Below, one piece after another: positions 9,728 through 21,418 of a DNA stretch of 64,000 nt. The notes below the pieces were generated by a model. That model ran no database searches and was not told the DNA's origin. It was given only the letters and a program-made list of their open reading frames with translations. A program made the translations under genes and the position numbers. The stretch is from positions 116,866 through 180,865 of the forward strand of contig NMRB01001156.1 of NCBI GenBank assembly GCA_002633025.1, written 5' to 3'. Source of the stretch: Notospermus geniculatus. Lineage: Eukaryota; Nemertea; Pilidiophora; Heteronemertea; Lineidae. How positions within the stretch are numbered: the stretch's first letter is position 1; every line of letters starts with the position of its first letter.

Positions 9728-11414
9728 CTGCTCAGATTAGGGAGCAAAAAGAGGCGGCCTCAGCCGCAGGAGATGGGTAAAGCCATCTGTGGGGTTCCCA
9801 GGTATGGAGAGTGTCTCAAATGGCTTGCGTTAAATATTCAGCTCGCGACACGAAACTACTTTGAAAATCAATGTGTGGTTTTGTAGTTATACTAATGACA
9901 AGTGCGATGTCTTTGGTTCAAACGTGGGAATTTTCGACTTCACTTCAAATGGTGGCCAATTCTCCTTGTGGCCAGTTTTATATAAACGAGATTACCTTGG
10001 GTAATGTGGACGAAGCTGCTTCCGCTAAGCTAAGTAGCCGTCATCAACAGTTCGTCTACAGCAGATAAAAGTAGGAGCCGAAACCCTGGTGATTTTCATA
10101 AGGTAATCAATAATGGCACTTGTGAAATATATGAAACGCGGCTTAACTTCGTCCATTTCAAAACTGTCCCAATTGAAGTAATTACGTCAATATTTTTCCC
10201 ATCGATTGCAGTAGCAATGAAAAGGCAACTTTGAGGAAATTGACGCAGCAGGTAGTATTAAAAGCAATTTCAATCATCAACGAATTCGTATCAAAATCGA
10301 CGTTCCGAAGAGAAATCACGGCGATGTTTGTCTGAATGACAATGTTTTGTGAAGTTGGCCCAATGTAAACTGACGGTATAGCAACAGCGTCATATTTTGA
10401 GTCACCCCGTCGCTCCACACAATTCAACAATCGTGAATTGCCTCTCGGAGTCGGATATTGTTGTGTCTAAAACACCCTCTCCCTGAGATGATTTCGTATT
10501 CGTCTCCCGGATGGTTCATTATACTACTCTAAATCATACTTGGGAGGTCTTGGTGACACGCTGGAGCTGGTCCATTAGCGGCTCCTAATGCGTATTGAGA
10601 GCACTGTCAATAAGGTACGATAGACCCTGATGAGTTGGTCAAGTGTAATAACAGACTGAAGGAATGTGACCGGAATCTTGGTCAGGTTCTCGGATGAGGT
10701 TGATATGGAATAGCTTGAGGAAGGTGAGAATAATACAAGGACGATGGGGAAAAGCTTGTAACGGTGCTTCAACGGTGTGTCATTGGTATTCATTGCTACT
10801 CTCCCGTTGCCAGGTCTGTTGTCCCTAGCCAGCATCCACATCGCCGACATCTCGCCCCTGTCACATTTCCATAGCAAACAACACAAGAGTGAGTCAAATA
10901 TTTACATTATTCGACGGGAGATGAGGTCACAAACAGCTGATTTAAATGCCAGACTGCGTCGGCCAATGTTCGAGTGAGCAAATTGGATACGGGACATGTT
11001 CTATACTGTACTGTCACTTTCTTTGGTTACTCAACAATATTCATAGCGTGCCCATTCGTTAATGAAGGGAAAGCATTGCACGTTGACAAATGACTGGTGG
11101 ATTTTTGAACATGCTTGTTGATCAGGCCGTTCATCGATTGCTAGCCCGCCCCCCTTTCACATACATGTATGGTTATTGTTGTCATTGTTTAGTCTAGGAC
11201 ATGTTATATCAGACGTGACAACCAATCGTCTCACCATGAAAATATTTGAATGAGACCGATCACACGCTGGTGATTCAAACCTAAAAATCTTTTTTTTCGT
11301 ACGCGATTTTACTCATGCATAACTAATCGTGTTGACTATTTTTGTAGTTGTTTAGGCAAATTAGAAGGGGTGACAGCTTATTTCGTAATCCCCCGTCACC
11401 CCTTCCATTTACCA
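9728..11414. other. Gene-poor stretch
   Basis: No gene that I can support. Minus-strand open stretches at 10182-10430 and 10575-10886 have no recognisable domain and lack clear splice donors. No notable repeats. Confidence 0.4.
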
Positions 11415-11770
11415 GGCCCCGTATTCATAAACATACTTAAGTCAAAGTATGATACTTATCTTTTGTGTTGAACAAAGGATAAGTGCCATACTTTGACTTA
11501 AAGGAGTTAGACGCCGAAGTTGTAAACAAGCTGTTTTGTTTACAAATATGGTCGGCAAACTAGTTTTATTCCTTCGTGCAGGTGGCAGCACCCGTGATCG
11601 TTAGACTGGTTCCCGGTCCGATGCAACTCACTCACGATATTCACGTCAGTATATATCACCGACAATAGGTGGCAGCACCGCAGGCGTCCGTGGATAGAGA
11701 ACCAGTGAGTGAGTGTTTACAACTTCGGCGTCAGTCTAACTCCTTTAAGTCGTTTTATGAATACGGGGCC
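11415..11770. mobile_element. GGCCCCGTATTCATAA-type palindromic MITE (host of nested insertion)
   Basis: The outer ends GGCCCCGTATTCATAA and TTATGAATACGGGGCC are inverted copies. The left part is itself a hairpin around CTTATCTTTTGTG...ACAAAGGATAAG. Related ends occur at 33657-33764 and 37631-37826, so this is a dispersed family. The element is interrupted by a second MITE at 11502-11744. Confidence 0.75.
11502..11744. mobile_element. Nested MITE with TTAA target duplication
   Basis: The ends AGGAGTTAGACGCCGAAG and its inverse (with an extra CA in the right copy) lie between TTAA at 11498-11501 and TTAA at 11745-11748. A TTAA duplication points to piggyBac- or Kolobok-type mobilisation. GGTGGCAGCACC occurs near both ends of the interior. 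The insertion splits the GGCCCC-type MITE, so it is the younger event. Confidence 0.75.
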
Positions 11771-13704
11771 AGATGAACTGCGAATGCGACAAGCACCATT
11801 AGTTATGCATCAACCACTTCGCGTACGAATAAAATAATTTTGTGTTTGAATCACCACACTGGTGCAGGCCTGAAACTACCAAGATTATGTGCAGGCTACT
11901 TTTGACTCTCGTAGCTGACAGAACGCCGATCTGTCTCGAGCAACGAGGGAACATTATGCCTACCACCATCAAGATAGGAAAACCAAGCACCGATATCTAG
12001 CCACCAGAGTAGAGTTACATGCTACTTCTGTACTTGACAGTCTTCTTCAGTTTCCAACACCCTGTTCAATTCTTCATGTGAGATCAAATATCGTCCTGCT
12101 TTCAGAGTTGGCCTGGTGATTTCTTGGATTCGATCTGGACCAATCGATTTGTGATTCGGATCACAATCGATCGCTTGCGTGGGGTAGACTATCATACAAC
12201 ACCAGCGGAACACAATGCTTCCCATTATAAACACGATACCGGCCAACTCTAGTCTACGATCTATGTATCAACAGATTATTTGACTTTTGCATGCATACAA
12301 GTTAACGACCCCACAGCTATCTCATGTCTGTTTGTTACATTGCGAAATTAAGTCCCCTGACATGTGGCAAGCAATTTAGAGACCAAAGCTCGTCCGGAAA
12401 GAAAACCAGTAACATTTTGTTGTATTATGAACAGAAAAATTTCCTTGTATTGAAGTTTGACTTAGTACATGTTGTCACGCCAGGATGTGATCCTACACAT
12501 TATCGTCGTCTCTTTTTTTTGGTAAATAATGCCGAAAGGATTATTTAATCATCTGTATGCATATCAACACGCTATTACCAAAAGTTCTTAAGTTGCTCGC
12601 TTATGAATTCTTGCTATTACCTAACTGGCATCTTCATTGCGTGTCAGATTGATTCAACAACAATCACGACTGGTACCTTGTATAAAGATTTACCCATGTC
12701 TTATTTGATTTCTATTGTGAATGCAGGATCCTAACTCTTGCACGAACACTCTAAGGATTACCTCTAATCCTGTTCGATGCTGACGTTGAGAATTTGATGT
12801 ACATTACCATTGTGTGTTTTTCCTGCCAATACAACACGCAAATGTGCCACCGAACGTTGTAAATTTCTTAAATGTCGACGTTTTACCATCTCCTGCTCGT
12901 TCTTTTCCGCCCAAAGAAGTCTCTAACACAATCACGTTTCCTTTTCTTTCGTCAATTTCACGAGTGACTAAGCGACGACAAAACGCTTCGCTTTGAAACT
13001 GTCAATTTCATAGTGATATTGCAATATCTCAGTTAATTACCGCGAAGCGACTGTCAACTGAAGGGCGTCAGCTGTCACAATCTTATGGCGTTCGCCAGAC
13101 GTGGGCATTGGAGCGGAGCGTTGTAAGGCAACGTCGATTACGGCTGTGAAGTTGTACATTGCATGGAGTCCGCTTTGTCTTTTGCCTCTTCGTTGAAGCC
13201 ATGGGGCGCACTATGAACTGGCAAAAATGTTCAGTCGATTGCCGGTGTGACAGGAATCAAAGTCCCCCTAGAATCAAAGTCCGGTCCTATTGTTCAGCGA
13301 GGGATTAGAATATACATGTATGGCTGTGGAGACCATGACCATTCGAATATAACCTTACAGTAGCGGGCTATTGTTTGTCGCACTTGCATTCCTAGGACGT
13401 TCATTCCTGTCACACCTGTCTCGAGCAGCGAGAAATATCCTGGCTGAAACAGGGCTAAACATTCTCATGTTCATCATACATGGGCGGGGGGGGGGGGCTC
13501 TAGGACTTTCGGGCAGCCATCATCCATGGGTATCTAGGGTTTGGGGGAGCGTGTATGAACTGTCGCCTCATAAAAGTCTTTCGCCGGCGAAAGATATCCA
13601 ACACTGTTTGGTGATGAGTCGATGAAATTCATTTTGCTGATCGCAGCTGAGCTGCTACCGTCAATATTGACCACGATGGGAATGACAGTAATTCGCTTCA
13701 ATAA
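11771..13704. other. Gene-poor stretch with a G-run
   Basis: I see no gene. A run of about 14 G at 13484-13497 is the only notable low-complexity tract. Short open frames on both strands look like chance. Confidence 0.5.
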
Positions 13705-14118
13705 GGCCACACTTTTTATATTTATTGGATTACGGATTTTTCAGGCCGAAACCTATGTAGGAGGGGAGGGAATAAAAATCAAAATCAAAAATCTTTGACT
13801 TTTTAATTTTTTCCCTAGTGTTACGTGCTATGCGTCACAGAAATTAAAGGGGAAGGGAATAAAAAAAGTGAAATGTGGTAAAAAAGAAATAAATCCTTTT
13901 ATTGATGCAACAGTAGAACAAGAGATAGGACCTACATAGGAGCCTATATCCTGAAAATACAGGGCGTCAGCATTTAAATATCTTTTACGTTGCACCTAGT
14001 GGTCGGCGGGAAAAAAACAAGAACACAAAATAGACCATCGGGAATTTTATTTTTTTTCAACATTTTCCAAAAACCTGGGAGGGGGATCCGTAATCCAATA
14101 AATAAAAAAAGTGTGGCC
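13705..14118. mobile_element. MITE with TAA target duplication (GGCCACAC ends)
   Basis: The termini GGCCACACTTTTTATATTTA and the inverse at the right end enclose 414 bp. TAA flanks both sides (13702-13704 and 14119-14121). Inverted identity continues past ATTGGATTACGGAT. A PIF/Harbinger-like origin is inferred from the 3-bp TAA duplication. No coding capacity. Confidence 0.75.
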
Positions 14119-14339
14119 TAACGGCCGAGTGAAGAGACAATTTTAAGACAAATTGCAGCAGTTTTCACATCATATATTTCTGATTATGAATAAAAAAGGG
14201 TATACATGTACATAAGCTTTACTTTTTTAGAGTTGAAGTTACTAGTAGTTTGTACATTTTTAGTGATGTTCAATATAGTTTTGAAATTGACGTTTTTTCG
14301 TAGATAAAGTAGGACGACTGTCGATGTCACTAATCCTTT

Positions 14340-15926
14340 TTATGTTGGCACCGGACCTACTCGCCGAAGGGATGCAAACTTGCTAAGCATGTTAAGGATA
14401 GCACGGATGAGATTGAAGGACCTGCGCGGTCGGGAATGATTTCCCGAACCGATTATGCTGATGTCAAAATAGTAGATGACGACGGCAAGTACGAGGCAAG
14501 CGTAGATGATCAAACCGAAGATGATGTTCCTCCTGTAAGTGATAGGGCGACCGCCATATTCTAGAGCCAGTTTTAGAATTTCACTGGACTTGTTCAACGC
14601 TCTGCCGGTGAGTGAGCGGCGACGACTCCTGTTGGGGCTTGGTGAACGTTTTCGAGATAAGTCGTGAAAAGATGTTGAAATACCACTGTCCGCTGCATCA
14701 AAACCGGGTTGGTCAGTGTAAGAGGTGTCGTCAAAAGGACGGTGCGTTGATCTGCTTCTCGGTGTACTGGTGACGACGCCATCTGATGAGCACTCGAACT
14801 TCAAGGAATCTCCAAGAGTTTGACCGTCAGCTCCACTATCCCCAGACCGAGTTCCTGTGATCAGATGATAACACTTCTTGAACGTGACGTGAGCGGGGCT
14901 GTGACCCTTAACGAACTGTTCTACGAATTCCTGTGCCGATACGGAGGCCTGTTTTACAACCTTTGCTACCAACCACACAGGGAGGAGGATCGGTAGTGAG
15001 ATATTGTAGGCCAACCCCTTCCCCCAGTCTATCTGCTTCTCGACCTGGTTAAGTTTGTCCTTCAGTAAGTACTTCTCTGCCTTTGCATTCTTGTACAGCT
15101 CCCAAAGTTTTTGAACAGACTGGGCTATCTTGTAAAGATCATCGGCGACCTCCGCTTCTTTCAAGGTGCTCCCTCGCCGTTCACCAGCTTTCGACAAGTC
15201 TAAAATGATAAACCGCAGTTCATTGACGTACTCTGCCGCCAACTTCAAGTCTTCGATCCTGAGGTCCGCTGGGTAGGATTCTTCAAGAGAACGCTGAAGG
15301 TTGGCCATAATGTCAGTGGCTTGGTCAACTTGGTGTAACGTGCGCTGCAGGGACGATAGAAACGCAGCCTCGCACTTTTCTGCCTCCTCTTTAACCCCGA
15401 GCGTTTGGTAGAGCGATAACTGTGTGGAAACTCGACAGATAGCTTCGTCAAACTTTGCCAAGACTTCTTCCGTTTTCGCGGCCGGTTCTACTTCTTGCCT
15501 TGGCAGTGGGTTCATTTCACTGTCTCCAGCATCATCGGCAACGAAGGTACCGAGGAAGTCGGACACATCCCCTGATAAGCTTTGGAGTCTTGTTCGTGAC
15601 TGAAATCGTTAAGACCATAATGAATAGATGTAAATAATTTTCGAGAGAGTAGCCCTAGGCCTATGCCCGGTTGATTCGGACGAAAAGTTTTCCCGACTCG
15701 GCTCTCAACTCAGAGACTCGACAGGTTGGGATCGTGGCCATGACAACAATGACATGTCACATGCACTGCATGCATGAGCAGGGCTCTCACTCATGCCTTT
15801 CCAGTCGGCTAGGCACGGGCCAAAAACATAGCCCGTACACTTAATTCTTTCAAGGTTGGCCTACTTGCGGTAGCTACGCTTTTCAAGTGACTGCTGAAGT
15901 TAAAGTACAGCAAGAATCCTTACCAT
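14340..15926 (-). CDS. Coiled-coil, tail-anchored membrane protein, unknown family (2 coding exons)
   Basis: The model is join(14340..15599, 15924..15926) on the minus strand, 420 aa. The long exon is open from a good acceptor (TTAACGATTTCAG) at 15600-15601. Its first in-frame internal Met is well inside, so I looked upstream and found ATG immediately followed by GTAAGG at 15918-15926; joining it keeps the frame. The intron is 324 bp. The protein has a long amphipathic helical region (about residues 45-190, likely coiled coil) and a hydrophobic segment at about 195-216. A Ser/Arg-rich stretch (RKRSPSPNRSRRRS) follows, then a C-terminal transmembrane helix at about 359-379 and a basic tail. 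I do not recognise the family. A membrane-anchored scaffold is possible. If the short exon is wrong, translation would begin further upstream or at an internal Met. Confidence 0.65.
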
Positions 15927-16588
15927 TTTCACTTATCGTTTTGGTTGTTTCGAGAAAGTGAAAGGGCCGACCAACACGGATTTGATGCAGAGGAAGAGAG
16001 ATGCGACGCAACGTCATCCCAACGATGACGACAGAATGACGTCGTTTTGACGGAGACGCAACGAACGCCACTCCACTCATCGTACGACGTTCGCACGAGT
16101 GAGGATGAACCGCCAGTCATTTTTTCGCCAGTCACCAGTCATTTTTCTGCTATAGTCATTTAAAAAATTATAGAAATTTGCCTTAAACATACCAGTTTTG
16201 TGGATTGAAGTCAGGATGAGCATGTTTTATCACTTTGAAGATGATTTTATAATGCATTAGGGCAAACTCCTCACAGCGCCACCTATCTCCATTCTTCCGA
16301 TATAGTATTGACGACCGGAAGTAGGCAATCTGGACATGCGCAGGAGGTTGGCATTAGGGGTGTATTTTAGCATTCCGGTGAATGTAAAGTTAAAACCGAA
16401 AGGAATTTTGGAGTTGAGGATTTGTATCTGGATCCTACGGTGGCCCGTAAGGAATACATTAGTTTTGCACTTGAAAAATTTGAAATCTTCATTTTCTCAT
16501 ATATTCACGCAATTTAATACATTTTTGATTGAAATGTGCTGGCCCAGTACTATTTCACTGATAGTGATTGAATGAGATAGGGCCTACT
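15927..16588. other. Upstream region of the tail-anchored gene
   Basis: It should contain the 5' leader and promoter of the minus-strand gene. I see no clear TATA word. CAGTCATTTTT occurs twice near 16115-16150. Otherwise nothing stands out. Confidence 0.4.
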
Positions 16589-16589
16589 N

Positions 16590-16913
16590 TGTTTGGTTCA
16601 CATTTCACCCAACAAGAAGTTGCACTGCTAACCAACTTTAGGCTAATTCTCAGGAAAACCCAACAAATTAACCCAACATTTTTCACCCAGCAGTTGGGTT
16701 ACCCAAATAACCCAACAATTTTTAGCACTGATGACCAACTTTGGGCTAAGATATAACCCAACATGTTTGGTTCCCATTCACCCAACAAGAAGTTGCAGTG
16801 CTAACCAACTTTGGGCTAATTCACAGGAAAAACCCAAGAAATTAACCCAACATTTTTCACCCAGCTGTTGGGTTACCCAAATAACCCAACAATTTTTAGT
16901 GTGTAATAATAGA
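16590..16913. repeat. Two tandem 174-bp units rich in ACCCAAC/TTGGGTT
   Basis: TGTTTGGTTC at 16590 recurs at 16764, and the following sequence (CACCCAACAAGAAGTTGCA, CTAACCAACTTTGGGCTAA, CAGTTGGGTTACCC) repeats with about 90 percent identity. The abundant ACCCAAC and GTTGGGT words make each unit self-complementary, as in foldback or MITE sequence. An ambiguous base sits at 16589. Confidence 0.8.
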
Positions 16914-17419
16914 GTGATACAAAATTTACAAAAATGTAATAACTATATTGAATATCATCGAAGTAGGAGAACGACATATAGGCGATGTGCAAGGCCAGTT
17001 GCTGCATCTGTAATTTAGGCATCAAACATGTTGATAAGTGATCGACCAGTAGGCTATCATTTCCACCCTTAAATACATTATCTTCACCCCACAAGAGACA
17101 ACAGCGATCATTCTTAATGATTTTATGGTTCGTCCTAGAAAGGTATTGCCAACTACGCTGAATATATCTGAGGCAATTTCCCCCCTTAGACAGGGTAATT
17201 CTATTTCGCCGTCATTGATTTGGACATAACTGGTCAATAGTGTTACACTAAGGATGTGGTGGAGTGCTGTCAACGAATTTGTCCCGGCAAATGCGAGATG
17301 AATTTATCAATTGTCAGTACAATCAGAGGGATAATTCCATTTTGACCTCAAAGTGATTCTCTTGATGAATGTGACACAAACTTGCCTCTTGAGATCAATA
17401 TTTGCAATTCACTCACATA
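16914..17419. other. Stretch without gene or clear repeat
   Basis: Short open frames only; nothing supportable. Confidence 0.5.
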
Positions 17420-17752
17420 CACTGTTAGAAATAACAGAAGATTTTACAGAAAATCATTGCAGCAGAGTCCCCAGGACGGTTCTGTAAAATTACAGACCTG
17501 ATCTGTAAAATTACAAACTTAAATAAATGTCAACAGAGATTTGACTGGAGGCTGACCAAATTATATTTTCATACTGCCCTCAGAAGGCATCATTATGGGG
17601 TGTCCAATGGAGTCCAACCAATACAGGAAAACATGAATCATACCATAAAAAAATTATGTAAATTTACAGAAAGTGCTGGGGACTCTGCTGCAGGGAATTT
17701 CTGTAAAATTACAGCAGAATTACTACTGTAAATTTAATAATTTCTAACAGTG
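17420..17752. mobile_element. MITE with CACTGTTAGAAAT ends and TA target duplication
   Basis: CACTGTTAGAAAT at the left is matched by ATTTCTAACAGTG at the right. The flanks are TA (17418-17419 and 17753-17754). Subterminal inverted words GCAGCAGAGTCCCCAG and CTGGGGACTCTGCTGC and several CTGTAAAATTACAG palindromes lie inside. The TA duplication suggests a Tc1/mariner-class non-autonomous element. Confidence 0.75.
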
Positions 17753-17754
17753 TA

Positions 17755-20647
17755 GTGCCATGAACCGAATTCAGTTTTTCGCCCCCAGTGTGGAAGCCAC
17801 GATACTTGCTGCGTTTTTCGACTTTTTTCCAGCTGTCTTCGACATTGATTAATGTTGTTCCCAAGTATTTCGCCCGCTAATCTATAAACTCCGATCTACA
17901 GCCTACACTTAAAATTCTTCGTCTGAAGTCATTCGTCAAAATGACAAGAGAAATAGATTAAATTAAAGTCAAATTTCTCCCGTACCTGATGATGTACTGT
18001 ACATCTACGCCTCCGCTTCTGTCGTGTTGGCGACACTCCTGCCGTATCGCAATGAAATAAGTGTTTGTTGACTCGGGATCTCACCAGAGACCCGAGGTAC
18101 TTTGTTGCAATAATGTACTGCACAGTATGTGAGAGACATAACCAGTGTCTTCATCCATTATTAATTCCCTTTGATCATGCATTGTATCCTAACAATCATC
18201 CAGTTTCTTCACAAGACGCCATGTTTTGTTACCTATGATGATAGATCGCTGTTCACGCTGTTAGAATTAATAGAGCTTTCTGCATGATAAACGGTTTAGT
18301 AGGCAATGGTAAATCAGCGACAAAGCTATCTAAATGTCGACAAATCTTCCAGGCATGAGAAAGTTTTCGCAACCGCCCGAATAGACCTACGATTACATTT
18401 AGTTTACGATTATCTATTGTCTGACTGCACCCGAACAATAAGCGTAGTCGTTGGTCCTACCGGGCGGTTGCCAGTGCGAAAACTCACTGTTTTACAGAGT
18501 TTTCGCAATCACCCTGAGAGATCTCTATCAACTGTGGGAACGTACGGTTTATGGAAAACATTATTAAAAGTGTTGTATTGTAGATTCCATAATAACATCT
18601 CAGTGGATCTTGTGGAGAAAGAACTTCAAAATTTTCATTTACTACCCCGTCAGCAGTTTATCTCAAGTGTGCCGTTTGTTTAGTTGATTTTGATGTTCCC
18701 ACCAAGACACACCCCTTGGCGTGTCTTGTCAAGGGAACAAACTCAGAAACAAGATTACTGACTGTGAACCGAGGCATGTTCACGAAATCCCTCAGGCTCG
18801 CCGACTAATTGCAGTTTCTGTTGGCTTTAGTATCAGCAGTGACCAGTTGCTTGACCGACTCTCAAGATAAGCGGCACACCATCCGACAAGCGGCGGAACA
18901 GCGGATTATACCTTGATGAGAACACGACGTTGTGGTCGATAATGGGAGGGTTGAGAAACGTATCGAGTTTGAGGTAACGAAGAGACAATTGCGTTTAGGT
19001 TTCCTTGTTAATCCTACCTTTGAGTGATGGTAACGTGTTTCTGGTGAAGGTAGGTTTTATAAGATGGAACATCAGCGATGCCTTCACCGAAGGCGTATGT
19101 CCACCTCAGTTGTCTATTACCGGCCACCATTCCTCATGAACTGCCCCAAAAGATGTTGTACCAGAGTTGATAGCGATAACCTCCCTCGCGGAGTTGTTGT
19201 TCCGTGTTATCACCCAACCCAGCGCTGCATTAAGAAAGATTCAACACTTCAGTTATTGACTGTTGTTGAAAAACTCTCCTCTTATTGCATCATTTGAAAT
19301 CGTCACACGTTCTTCCAGCATCGGCGAAACTTGTCCTCGATAGCAAGAAACGGCATGATTTTTATGCTCGCTTCCTTCAATATGGCCCAGGGGGTGTTTG
19401 TGATGGCCAAGGTAATTGCCAACCTGCCGAATGCTCGCCGCACCTGAACGGTAAGAAGTAGCAGAGCGGAGAACCGTGAATAAATTTGTGCCGTGCTCGG
19501 GGGACTGTCTATAAATTCAAGTGGTACACAAATTCAAGGATACTTTTTCTACATCCTTCAGCTTCTCCCAATACAGAAACCTGTATACTTCGTGAAGCAG
19601 ATTTATTTGTATGGTGAAAGATATATGCTACATCCCGATAGTTAATTACAAGATTTAGCTATCAGCTCATCTGTGGTATTATATATCCTTGATATTTACC
19701 AACATATTACGCTCATCGAGAATTTAAAGTGATATTGCTATGCGAAAACGGATGCGGGAATACTCGCAAGCTAAAGTAGCATGCACATGGAGGAAAAATG
19801 TGTGGTTTTATCAAACTACGTATCTAAGTAGCCTGCCCACGTATATGTTCGCAGGCGGAATACTCGATGTTGGTTTAACAATCCTTCGTACAAGTACTGT
19901 ACGTCGATGCAAACTTAGCATATTTATACTGTGGTAAAAACAGGCCAAAGCAAAGCTTCTTGCTCCANCGTTTCCATTGGCATTCGGCGATTGCCTCAGA
20001 TAAAGGGCAAAAAAGTGCAAATTCTGCAATATCATGACAGATCTTGTCGGCAGATTCTCAATCCAGATGATAATTGAAATTCCTCAAGCCGTTCTTCTTC
20101 AGGCGTCAAACTGCCAACAAACATGCAAAAGAAACGCTGGTTTTCAAATGATGCAATTCATTTTTTTCTGATACTAATCTCTGCTTGTAATTGGATCACC
20201 CTGCCTGATCGCCCGAGGCTCCCATCTGTGCTTTATTGGCTGCGTGGTCGTTGTTATAGTCAGAAAACTCTCCCAATCTAGAGAAAATAATGGCAAATAA
20301 CTGACATGTTGAGAAGAAACCCGGTAGTCTGGCCAAACAGCGAGGTATCTGGGCGAAAGCGTATGGTAGACCACCAATCCTAGATTAAGATGGCGGGTAG
20401 TCGTTTTTGAATGCTCTGTCTGATTTCCCTCGAGAGGCTTGAGTTCCTATTTTCTATGATTGAAAGTAAACTCTAATCTGCGAATCGAGTGTTTATGGAC
20501 GCAATTTATGGTTATCTAGCACGTCGTGGTTGTACACTACCGTCGCGAAGGTTAGATCTACTCATGTGTGTTCAGCTATCGTGGGCCTAGTTTCGTATTC
20601 AGCGGACATTCAATGAAATCTCATGCAGTCAGTCGATTTTAAAGCGG
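17755..20647. other. Gene-poor stretch containing a GTTTTCGCAA repeat copy
   Basis: About 18361-18492 is bounded by the inverted words AGTTTTCGCAACCGCCCG and CGGGCGGTTGCCAGTGCG and holds TACGATTA and CTATTGTCTGA words. A diverged, opposite-orientation copy is at about 55205-55318 in an intron, so this is a dispersed repeat. The rest shows no gene. An ambiguous base is at 19978. Confidence 0.5.
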
Positions 20648-20835
20648 GCAGCACACCAGGCGTGGCGAGGGCGATATTGCAAGAGTGATCTGATCCGCCA
20701 GCCATCTTCCCGCCAGCCAGTGCCGCAGACTATGGTTTTGGTATTGTTTGATATTTGGCGGGAATCACTGACGAGAAGATTCCGCGCAACGCTGTCCGGC
20801 GCATTGCTGGCGTTGCGATATCGCCTGGTGTGCTG
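20648..20835. mobile_element. MITE with GCAGCACACCAGGCG ends
   Basis: The termini GCAGCACACCAGGCG and CGCCTGGTGTGCTGC are inverted copies. GATATTGC near the left mirrors GCGATATCGC at the right. The same family occurs in intron 1 of both secreted-protein genes (near 55070 and 60247). No coding capacity. Confidence 0.75.
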
Positions 20836-20842
20836 CACACTT

Positions 20843-20995
20843 TAAACGGGTGATCCACTGTTGCGATTTTGGCATGAGACGGGGTTGCCTTCCCTTGCGA
20901 TTACCTTATAAGGACTTCCGATAGCCATATAAGGTAATCGCAAGGGAACGCAACCCCGTCTCAAGCCAAAATCGCAACAGTGGATCACCCGCTTT
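20843..20995. mobile_element. Near-perfect foldback element (about 70-bp arms)
   Basis: CGGGTGATCCACTGTTGCGA and its inverse bracket arms of about 70 bp with one or two mismatches and a loop of about 15 bp. It begins 8 bp after the preceding MITE. Its right end CCCGCTTTA mirrors TAAAGCGGG just left of that MITE, so the pair may be one composite element of about 20638-20995. Confidence 0.75.
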
Positions 20996-21016
20996 AGATC
21001 AGCGAATTGTAGAGTA

Positions 21017-21418
21017 TTAACGTTGAATATACGAGTTACGACAAAATAAACCAGTAATTTGGTACATCACGCCCTGTACGATGTAGTTTTTTCTGCATCT
21101 TTCAAACAATGCGTCATACATCAAAGATCTGCTTTTCTTGCGGGGTTCGTTCACAAGATAAGGTCTGGCAAGTGGCCGCGTGAGTGTGACTGTTAGCCGA
21201 TGGTCTCCTGTAGAGGCACTAATGATACATGTAAACAGTCTCATTAGAAAGTCATTGCGATAAGTCTCCCTTTCCTGAGCCTGCGGATACAGCCATCGAC
21301 AAACTGATATTACAAAGGCAATCATGTTACCTCTGATTGTACCATTACTTTGTAAGTTGATTGGTCTAATTAATGGAAAAACGATCCAAAAGGCTGCTTT
21401 TACCAATCCTTGCTCATG
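21017..21418 (-). other. Candidate coding exon, minus strand (weak)
   Basis: Open for about 133 codons from a plausible acceptor (TTAATCTCAG at about 21419-21428) to a stop. The translation has hydrophobic segments (AAFWIVFPLI, MIAFVISVC) and a strand-like TGDHRLTVTLTRPL. I recognise no family. No donor is convincing. Frames this long also arise by chance here, so this is only a lead. Confidence 0.2.

Noticed and set aside
18306-18683. 125-codon plus-strand frame
   Set aside because: It overlaps the GTTTTCGCAA dispersed repeat and has no protein-like features.
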